DNA of 22,101 nucleotides from assembly GCA_046538375.1 (NCBI GenBank), contig JBKHJA010000037.1, forward strand, positions 1-22,101. Direction: 5' to 3'. This document shows positions 16,598-22,101 of this stretch, piece after piece. The notes under the pieces are model-generated. The model was not told the DNA's origin. It ran no database searches and was given only the letters and a program-made list of their open reading frames with translations. Both the position numbers and the translations under genes were made by a program. Each line of letters begins with the position of its first letter. The stretch's first letter is position 1. This stretch comes from JBKHJA01 sp046538375 (GTDB lineage Bacteria > Acidobacteriota > Aminicenantia > Aminicenantales > Aminicenantaceae).

Positions 16598-17386
16598 ATG
16601 AAAATGAATAAAGAACTGATAAAACTTATTTCTCTGGAGAAAAAAGTGGCCGTGATCACCGGAGCAGCTTCAGGCATCGGGCTGGCTGCGGCCAGGAGAA
16701 TGGCCCAGGCCGGCGCCCAGGTGGCTGTGGTGGATATTGATGATGTCAAGGGCAAGGAAGCTGTCCGTGAAATCGAAAAAATAGGGACCAGGGTAAAATT
16801 CTACAGATGTGATGTCACTTCTTATTCTGACTGCAGGAAGACCGCAGATCTCGTTTATAAAGAATTCGGAAGAATGGACATCCTATTCAATAACGCAGGA
16901 GTGATCAGCCGCAGGAATACCGTAGATTTAAAGGAAAAAGAATGGGATAAGGTGGTGGCCGCTGATTTGAAGTCCATCTATTTGCTGTCTCATCATGTCA
17001 TTCCTTATATGATCAACAACGGCGGAGGGGCCATCGTCAACAACGGCTCTGGATGGGGATTGAAGGGCGGGCCTGATGCGGCGGCTTATTGTGCGGCCAA
17101 AGGGGGAGTGGTCAACCTGACCCGGGCCATGGCCGTAGACCATGGGAAGCAGAACATCCGGGTGAACTGCGTGTGTCCTGGAGACACCAGGACTCCGCTC
17201 CTCAACCAGGAAGCTTCATTATTGGGAGAAGACCAGAATGAATTTATCCAGAAGGCAGCAGAACGTCCTCTCAGGCGGGTGGGAAGTCCAGAGGATATTG
17301 CCAATGCAGTGCTTTTCCTGGCCAGCGATATGTCCAGTTGGGTCACCGGATCGGTTCTGGTTGTGGACGGCGGGGGATTGGCTTGA
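16598..17386 (+). CDS. short-chain dehydrogenase/reductase (classical SDR)
   Basis: A 262-residue NAD(P)-dependent oxidoreductase with a Rossmann fold. Cofactor motif TGAASGIG at 21-28, NNAG at 98-101, catalytic Ser151, Tyr164 and Lys168 (YCAAK), and the usual VTGSVLVVDGGG ending. An Asp at the end of strand 2 (AVVDID) favours NAD over NADP. Annotated relatives are mostly 3-oxoacyl-ACP reductases or sugar/polyol dehydrogenases; the substrate here is unknown. ATG at 16598 is chosen because AGGAGG ends five bases upstream. First gene of a four-gene run with gaps of 54, 15 and 12 bases, so it probably acts in the same pathway as the GcvP-like pair. Confidence 0.92.
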   Translation: MKMNKELIKLISLEKKVAVITGAASGIGLAAARRMAQAGAQVAVVDIDDVKGKEAVREIEKIGTRVKFYRCDVTSYSDCRKTADLVYKEFGRMDILFNNAGVISRRNTVDLKEKEWDKVVAADLKSIYLLSHHVIPYMINNGGGAIVNNGSGWGLKGGPDAAAYCAAKGGVVNLTRAMAVDHGKQNIRVNCVCPGDTRTPLLNQEASLLGEDQNEFIQKAAERPLRRVGSPEDIANAVLFLASDMSSWVTGSVLVVDGGGLA

Positions 17387-17440
17387 CTATGCATTCGTAA
17401 CTAGCACCAAAAAAAATTACTTCCATGAAAGGAGGTTTGT

Positions 17441-18850
17441 GTGAGCAAAGGAGAAAAATTCTATCATCCTTACATTCCCAATTCTTCGCCTAAAAACAAG
17501 GCGGAGATGCTGAAGGAGTTGGGGATAAAAAATATCGAGGAGCTGTATGCCGATATTCCCCCGCAATTGAGATTCAAAGGCCGCATGAATTTGCCGGCGC
17601 CTCTTCGGTCAGAGTGCGCTCTGGAGCGGCATGTCCGGGGCATCCTTTCCCGGAATCAATCCTGTGAGGAAAACATAAGTTTTTTAGGGGGAGGGTGCTG
17701 GCCTCACTATGTCCCGGCCATCTGTGACCAGATCAACCAGCGCTCAGAATTTCTCACCGCTTATGCCGGAGAGCCTTACGAGGACCACGGAAGGTTCCAG
17801 GCCCTTTTCGAGTACCAGAGCTTGATGGCCGAACTGGTGGACATGGATGTGGTGAACGTGCCCACCTATGATTGGAGCCAGGCCGCCAGCACATCGCTGA
17901 GCATGGCTTCCCGGATCACCCGGCGCCAGGAAATACTGGCCGCTGACACCATAGCTCCTGACAGGTTGATGGTTATCCGGAACTACTGCCAGCCGGTGCT
18001 GAAGATCACCATGGTCAAGCATTCCTCGGACACGGGATTAATGGATATAGAGGATTTAAAATCCAAGATTTCTTCCTCCACGGCAGCCGTTTATTTTGAA
18101 AATCCTTCCTATCTGGGTTTCATCGAAACCCAGGGCCAGGAGATATCAGATCTGGCCCACGGTCAGGGAGCACTGAGTGTGGTGGGGGTGGATCCCATAT
18201 CCCTGGGCATTTTGGTTCCTCCCTCCCATTACGGCGCGGATTTGGTTTGCGGCGATATCCAGCCTCTGGGAAATCATATGCACTACGGAGGAGGCCTGGG
18301 AGGCTTCATCGCCGCTCCAGATGAGGAGAGATTTGTCATGGAATACCCTTCGCGCCTTTTTGGAATCACCAGGACTTCTGTGGAAGGCGAATATGGATTT
18401 GGTGATGTGGCCTATGAGAGAACTTCGTTTGCAGAAAGAGAAAAAGGGAAAGAGTTTGTGGGAACCCATGCCGCTTTATGCGGCATCACCGCGGGTGTCT
18501 ATCTGGCACTTTTAGGACCCAGGGGTATTCAGGAGCTGAGCAGGAGCATCCTTCAGAAATCCCGCTATGCCGCGGCCAGGCTCTCAGAAATCGAAGGAGT
18601 CAAAGCTCCGGTGTTTAAATCGCCGCATTTTAAGGAATTTGTGGTGGACTTCAGGGGAACAGGGAGAACTGTGGCGGATATAAACCGCGAGTTGAGAAAA
18701 AAACACATATTCGGAGGCAAAGATCTTTCTAAAGAATTTCCACAGTTTAAAAACTGTGCCCTGTACTGTGTGACAGAAATCCATACCAGGGAAGATATAG
18801 ACACGCTGGTTCAGGCTCTGAACAAAATCCTGGCTCAGGAAATTGAGTGA
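17441..18850 (+). CDS. divergent glycine dehydrogenase (decarboxylating) subunit 1-like protein (GcvPA-like)
   Basis: A 469-residue fold-type I PLP-enzyme half-subunit, normal length for GcvPA. Clear family traits: the opening FYHPYIPNSSP-like region with ML+ELGI, SFLGGGCWPHYVPAI, the FEYQSLMAELVDMDV block (about 123-137) and the GADLVCGDIQPLG region. Important differences: ordinary GcvPA has a YTPYQPExSQG loop before FEYQ, but here residues 108-118 read YAGEPYEDHGR; ordinary GcvPA has RREKATSNICTNQAL, here 332-346 read EREKGKEFVGTHAAL. These loops line the P-protein active site, so substrate or partner may have changed. GTG start, with AAAGGAGG five bases upstream. A typical GcvPA in glycine cleavage is the conservative alternative. 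Confidence 0.82.
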   Translation: MSKGEKFYHPYIPNSSPKNKAEMLKELGIKNIEELYADIPPQLRFKGRMNLPAPLRSECALERHVRGILSRNQSCEENISFLGGGCWPHYVPAICDQINQRSEFLTAYAGEPYEDHGRFQALFEYQSLMAELVDMDVVNVPTYDWSQAASTSLSMASRITRRQEILAADTIAPDRLMVIRNYCQPVLKITMVKHSSDTGLMDIEDLKSKISSSTAAVYFENPSYLGFIETQGQEISDLAHGQGALSVVGVDPISLGILVPPSHYGADLVCGDIQPLGNHMHYGGGLGGFIAAPDEERFVMEYPSRLFGITRTSVEGEYGFGDVAYERTSFAEREKGKEFVGTHAALCGITAGVYLALLGPRGIQELSRSILQKSRYAAARLSEIEGVKAPVFKSPHFKEFVVDFRGTGRTVADINRELRKKHIFGGKDLSKEFPQFKNCALYCVTEIHTREDIDTLVQALNKILAQEIE

Positions 18851-18865
18851 GGCAGAGGAGGGACC

Positions 18866-20428
18866 ATGCGAGACAAAAAGAAAAATAAAACAAGAAATTT
18901 TCATCAGGCCAAATGGGATGAGCCCATCGTCTTCGAGCTGCACACAGAGGGAGAAAGAGGAATTCTGGTGCCCGAAGTGGAAGAAGAAATCGAAGAGGCG
19001 GTGGGAGACGGGCTGGCAGAACTTCCTGAAGAAATGATCAGAAAAGAGCCTCCAGCGCTACCTGAGATATCTCAAATGAGAGTCCTAAAACACTATCTCC
19101 GCCTTTCCCAGCAGTGTTTGGGAGCTGATTTGAACATCGATGTGGGCCAGGGAACCTGCACCATGAAATACAGCCCAAAAATAAACGAAGTTTTAGTCTC
19201 CTCCCCCCAAGTCGCCTCCCTTCATCCAGACCAGGATGAAAGCACTGTCCAGGGAGCCCTGGAAATCATGCACAAGCTGGACCTTTTTTTGAGGGAAATA
19301 TCAGGGATGAGCCGGTTTTCCTTCCAGCCAGGAGGAGGCTCAGGAGCCCTCCTGGCCATGGCCTCCATCGTCCGTGCCTATCATCAATCCCGCGGCCAGG
19401 CCCAAGAGAGGGATGAAATCATCACCACTATTTTTTCTCATCCTTCCGGTGCTGCCGCAGCAGCGGTCAAAGGATACAGAGTGATAACCATTTATTCAGA
19501 TGAAAAGGGCGTGCCTGACAGGGTGGCTCTGGAAAAAGCCCTGTCTTCCCGTACGGCCGGGCTGCTGATCACCAATCCCGAGGATACCGGAATCTTCAAT
19601 CCCCATATCGCCGAATTCACCAGAATGGTCCACCAGGCAGGAGCACTGTGCGGGTATGACCAGGCCAATGCCAACGGAATACTGGGAGTAACCCGGGCCA
19701 GGGAAGCGGGGTTCGACCTCAGCTTTTTTAATCTTCATAAGACCTTCTCCTCTCCCCACGGCTGCGGAGGGCCTGCCACCGGGGCCCTGGGAGCGGTGGA
19801 GGAGCTGGTGCCCTTTATGCCGGTGCCCTTGGTCGGTTATGACGGGGAGACATATTTTCTGGATTATGATTGTCCCCACACCATCGGCAAAGTGAGAGGA
19901 TTCTACGGAGTTTTCCCTGCTGTTTTGAGGGCCTATTCCTGGATTATGAGCCTGGGAGAAGAGGGCCTGAAGGAAGCGTCCCGGGTGGCTGTGCTGAACA
20001 ACAATTACATGTTGAAGAAAATAAGAGAAATCAAAGGAGCCAGCGTCTCTTTCCCCGAAGCAAAAAGGAGGATTGAGCAGGTCCGGTACAGCTGGAAGAG
20101 ACTGGCTGAACGGACAGGAGTGGGAACCGAGGATGTCACCTGCCGGATGGCTGATTTTGGGTTTCATCTGTGGTCCAGCCATCATCCCTGGATTATTCCC
20201 CAGCCTTTTACCATCGAACCCACAGAATCCTACTCCAAACAAGAGCTGGATGAATACCTACAGGGATTGAGGAAAGTGGTCAGAGAATCTTATGAAGACC
20301 CCGAAAAAGTCAAAAACGCACCCTACAGGAGTGTGGTCCACAAGATCGACCACTCCACCCTGGATGATCCGCAAAAATGGGCAATAACCTGGAGGTCATA
20401 CCTGAAAAAACATAAAAGGGAAGAATAG
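18866..20428 (+). CDS. divergent glycine dehydrogenase (decarboxylating) subunit 2-like protein (GcvPB-like)
   Basis: The PLP-binding partner of the preceding subunit, 520 residues. The PLP lysine is Lys292 in NLHKTFSSPHG, and the HPDQDESTVQGALEI and IGKVRGFYGVF segments are typical. Canonical motifs have shifted: YPLGSCTMKYNP is here VGQGTCTMKYSP, the PDSAHGTNPAS loop is IFSHPSGAAAAA, DGANxNA is DQANANG, and HGGGGPG is HGCGGPATG. The C-terminus is about 40 residues longer than I expect and ends SYLKKHKREE. ATG with AGGAGGG just upstream, 15 bases after the GcvPA-like stop. No GcvT, GcvH or lipoamide dehydrogenase gene occurs in the window. Confidence 0.82.
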   Translation: MRDKKKNKTRNFHQAKWDEPIVFELHTEGERGILVPEVEEEIEEAVGDGLAELPEEMIRKEPPALPEISQMRVLKHYLRLSQQCLGADLNIDVGQGTCTMKYSPKINEVLVSSPQVASLHPDQDESTVQGALEIMHKLDLFLREISGMSRFSFQPGGGSGALLAMASIVRAYHQSRGQAQERDEIITTIFSHPSGAAAAAVKGYRVITIYSDEKGVPDRVALEKALSSRTAGLLITNPEDTGIFNPHIAEFTRMVHQAGALCGYDQANANGILGVTRAREAGFDLSFFNLHKTFSSPHGCGGPATGALGAVEELVPFMPVPLVGYDGETYFLDYDCPHTIGKVRGFYGVFPAVLRAYSWIMSLGEEGLKEASRVAVLNNNYMLKKIREIKGASVSFPEAKRRIEQVRYSWKRLAERTGVGTEDVTCRMADFGFHLWSSHHPWIIPQPFTIEPTESYSKQELDEYLQGLRKVVRESYEDPEKVKNAPYRSVVHKIDHSTLDDPQKWAITWRSYLKKHKREE

Positions 20429-20440
20429 ACATATTTGAGA

Positions 20441-21607
20441 ATGAAGAAATTGGGGTTGATTGTGAATCCGGTGGCGGGGATGGGAGGAAGAGTGGGCCTT
20501 AAGGGAACCGACGGAAGGGAGATTCTGGAGAGGGCCATTAAGCTGGGAGCAAAGCCTGTGGCTCAGCCAAGAGCCAAAAAGGCTCTGGAAAAGCTTTCGT
20601 CTCTTAGAGAGGAAATTGAAATGATCACCTGCTCCGGCAGAATGGGGGAGGGAACGGCCCTTCAAGGCGGCTGTTCTCCCAGAATAATAAAAATAGGATC
20701 ACACTCCATGACCACGGCTTCTGATACCCAAAGGGCAGCTCAGGAGATGGCGTCTCTGCAGGTTGATCTTCTGCTTTTCGCCGGTGGAGACGGAACAGCC
20801 CGGGATATCTACGAAGCGGTGGGTGATTCCCTGGTGGTTTTAGGGATTCCCTGTGGAGTCAAGATCCATTCGGCTGTGTTTGCCTGCAGTCCTCAAGCAG
20901 CAGGTGAGTTAGCCGCTTTATACCTTCAGGGGAAAGCGGCCAGAGTGGGGGAGGCCGAGGTCATGGATATCGACGAGGAAATGTTCAGAAACCAGAGGCT
21001 TTCAGCCAGATTATTCGGATATCTGCGCGTACCTGTTAGAAAAATATACCTTCAGCGGGTGAAAGCTTCCAGTCCGGAGAGCGAAAGGTATGCTCAGGAA
21101 GCTATTGCCTCTGAGGTTGCAGAAAATCTCTCTGATGAATATCAATACATCATCGGCCCCGGCACCACCACCAGAGCCGTAATGGAAAGGCTTGGTTTGG
21201 AGAATTCGCTGCTGGGAGTGGACCTTGTTTACAGGAAAAAACTGGTGGGCAGGGATTTGAACGAGCGGCAGATTCTGGAGAGAATCAGAGGAAAAAAGAC
21301 CAAGTTGATCATAACGCCTGTGGGAGGCCAGGGATATATCCTGGGAAGAGGGAATCAGCAGATAAGTCCAGAGGTCATAAACCAGATAGAAAAAGAAGAT
21401 ATCATGGTGGTGGCCACCAGGAAAAAATTGAATGCCTTGTCCGGACGGCCCCTTCTGGTGGATACAGGAGATGAAAAGACGGACAGGAAGCTGAGCGGTT
21501 ATTACAAGGTCATAACAGGATATCGAAAATACACCATGTATAAAGTCTCGGATTCTCTGGAACAGGGAGAAGAGGCGGGAGGAAATGCGAAGTCAAAAAG
21601 CAAATGA
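20441..21607 (+). CDS. AcoX-like / ATP-NAD kinase family protein (COG3199 type)
   Basis: A 388-residue protein of the NAD-kinase/diacylglycerol-kinase-like superfamily. N-terminal LGLIVNPVAGMGGRVGLKG (4-22) and the nucleotide-binding GGDGT (115-119) are diagnostic; the middle IPCGVKIHSAVFACSP stretch and the C-terminal ITPVGGQGYILGRGNQQ stretch match the COG3199 long form. Members are annotated as predicted polyphosphate- or ATP-dependent NAD kinases, and AcoX, of unclear role, sits in acetoin dehydrogenase operons. ATG at 20441 is preferred; TTG at 20435 is possible; neither has a strong ribosome site. It is 12 bases after the GcvPB-like gene, so it is coupled to it. Confidence 0.85.
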   Translation: MKKLGLIVNPVAGMGGRVGLKGTDGREILERAIKLGAKPVAQPRAKKALEKLSSLREEIEMITCSGRMGEGTALQGGCSPRIIKIGSHSMTTASDTQRAAQEMASLQVDLLLFAGGDGTARDIYEAVGDSLVVLGIPCGVKIHSAVFACSPQAAGELAALYLQGKAARVGEAEVMDIDEEMFRNQRLSARLFGYLRVPVRKIYLQRVKASSPESERYAQEAIASEVAENLSDEYQYIIGPGTTTRAVMERLGLENSLLGVDLVYRKKLVGRDLNERQILERIRGKKTKLIITPVGGQGYILGRGNQQISPEVINQIEKEDIMVVATRKKLNALSGRPLLVDTGDEKTDRKLSGYYKVITGYRKYTMYKVSDSLEQGEEAGGNAKSKSK

Positions 21608-21759
21608 ATTTTATTTCATGCCTTTGGACAGCCATCTTTTTGACCATCCTCCAGTCTTTTAAAGTTTCAAAAACAGCAGGAATTTTGCTCATTCCATATA
21701 TCCTGTGGGTCAGTTTTGCCGGAGTGCTCAATTTCTTCTTGTGGAATTTGAATAGGTAA
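21604..21759 (+). pseudogene. C-terminal remnant of a TspO/MBR-family membrane protein
   Basis: A 51-residue ORF whose ATG overlaps the stop of the previous gene (ATGA). It reads as the last third of TspO: a hydrophobic helix (LWTAIFLTIL), SFKVSKTAGILLIPYIL, then WVSFAGVLNFFLWNLN, the strongly conserved helix-5 signature of that family. Full TspO is about 155 residues, and nothing like its first 100 residues occurs upstream in any frame that I read. A ribosome site is not well placed. Either this is a leftover from a deletion that joined the operon end to an old tspO gene, or a reduced two-helix peptide translated by coupling. Confidence 0.75.
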
Positions 21760-21776
21760 GAACATATTTTTGACTT

Positions 21777-21804
21777 TTGTTAAAAAATTCTATTATGATA
21801 TAAT
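21777..21804 (+). promoter_or_regulatory. promoter of the candidate structured RNA
   Basis: TTGTTA, 16 bases, perfect TATAAT, placing the start near 21811, exactly at the first base-paired element downstream. An overlapping alternative is TTGACT at 21770, 18 bases, TATGAT. Confidence 0.55.
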
Positions 21805-21808
21805 AGAT

Positions 21809-21901
21809 TTGCTGGCTGGAGAGGAATCCTCCTTAGCCCCGCTTCCTTTTCCTTTTCCAAACCTTGGCGCCTCGACAGCCAGCAAGCCCCTTTTTTGCTG
21901 G
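21809..21901 (+). ncRNA. candidate structured RNA or leader with alternative stems
   Basis: TTGCTGGCTG (21809-21818) is the exact reverse complement of CAGCCAGCAA (21876-21885), closing a 57-base C/T-rich loop with small inner hairpins. The same CCAGCAA can instead pair with TTGCTGG at 21895-21901 around a 9-base loop containing the T-run, so the two stems exclude each other. A third imperfect hairpin follows (GGAAATCC at 21900 with GGATTTTCC at 21919). It does not match SRP, 6S, tmRNA or RNase P RNA. It may be a small RNA, or a leader with a switch for a gene beyond the window. Confidence 0.45.
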
Positions 21902-21970
21902 AAATCCCAGGATTCAAAGGATTTTCCGCCATAAATTCTTTACTCAACAGTATTTTCAGCCCTTTTAAAT

Positions 21971-21993
21971 TTTTATAACCTGGAGTTATAAAA
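21971..21993. repeat. AT-rich hairpin
   Basis: TTTTATAAC and GTTATAAAA form a perfect 9-bp stem around CTGGA. AT-rich with no following T-run; it might be a weak bidirectional terminator or part of the preceding structured region. From 21760 to 22101 no gene is visible apart from the RNA candidate. Confidence 0.4.
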
Positions 21994-22060
21994 TTTCAAA
22001 AAATCCTTGATTTTACTTGGATTATTCATGAATTCGCTGGAAACAGTGTATATGAGGCAG

Positions 22061-22096
22061 GAAATTGGGGACATGACCCAATTTTCTGAAATTGGG
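22061..22096. repeat. REP-like palindrome cut by the window end
   Basis: GAAATTGGG, then CCCAATTT after GACATGA, then GAAATTGGG again: an 8-bp stem whose left arm is repeated to the right. The layout resembles the short palindromes beside IS200-like (Y1, REP-associated) transposases, but no transposase is visible here. Confidence 0.4.
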
Positions 22097-22101
22097 ATCG
22101 T

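Noticed and set aside
21809..21901. SRP (4.5S) or 6S RNA
   Set aside because: No GGAAG...AGCAG tetraloop domain and no long bulged duplex; size and sequence do not fit either.
1..22101. CRISPR arrays, rRNA genes, intact insertion sequences
   Set aside because: No regularly spaced repeats, no rRNA-like segments, and no transposase reading frame on either strand.

Overview
The window is bacterial chromosome from an uncultivated-looking lineage. It has bacterial-type SMC, a class A penicillin-binding protein, a VanZ-like protein, a DUF6600-type Trp/Tyr-rich exported protein, a DUF4412-type exported protein and a split (PA/PB) glycine-decarboxylase-like pair. This mix would fit Candidatus Aminicenantes or another Acidobacteriota-like anaerobe, but that placement is only an inference. 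Most genes have a good Shine-Dalgarno site (AGGAGG type); several starts are GTG or TTG.

Layout. Positions 1-4518: an HtrA/DegP-type serine protease (minus, running off the left edge) diverges from a tmk-PBP1A pair (plus). Positions 4524-12448: a minus-strand block with an exported FecR/DUF6600 protein, then a probable smc / SSS symporter / HDAC-type deacetylase operon read from a strong promoter near 12,535. Positions 12670-14220: tRNA-Thr(CGU) with its own promoter. Immediately after it lies a broken copy of the first 36 codons of an Asp/Glu racemase-type gene, then an AT-rich RHH/RelE toxin-antitoxin cassette with a consensus promoter and a perfect palindromic operator, then the intact racemase-type gene. 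Positions 14229-16436: two minus-strand genes (DUF4412-type exported protein; VanZ-like membrane protein with a long extra C-terminus), separated by an 18-bp perfect inverted repeat. Positions 16598-21607: a tight plus-strand operon of SDR dehydrogenase, GcvPA-like, GcvPB-like and AcoX-like/ATP-NAD-kinase-like genes. Positions 21604-22101: a 51-residue C-terminal remnant of a TspO/MBR protein, then a promoter and a candidate structured RNA with mutually exclusive stems, an AT-rich hairpin, and a REP-like palindrome cut by the window end.

The two most interesting things are the 16.6-21.6 kb operon and the toxin-antitoxin insertion. The GcvPA/GcvPB-like pair keeps the PLP-lysine region but has lost several P-protein signature motifs, has no GcvT/GcvH/Lpd genes beside it, and is co-transcribed with an oxidoreductase and an AcoX-like protein; it looks like a repurposed PLP enzyme acting on something other than, or in addition to, glycine. 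The toxin-antitoxin cassette sits between two diverged copies of the same gene start, as though the incoming DNA rebuilt the 5' end of the gene it interrupted.
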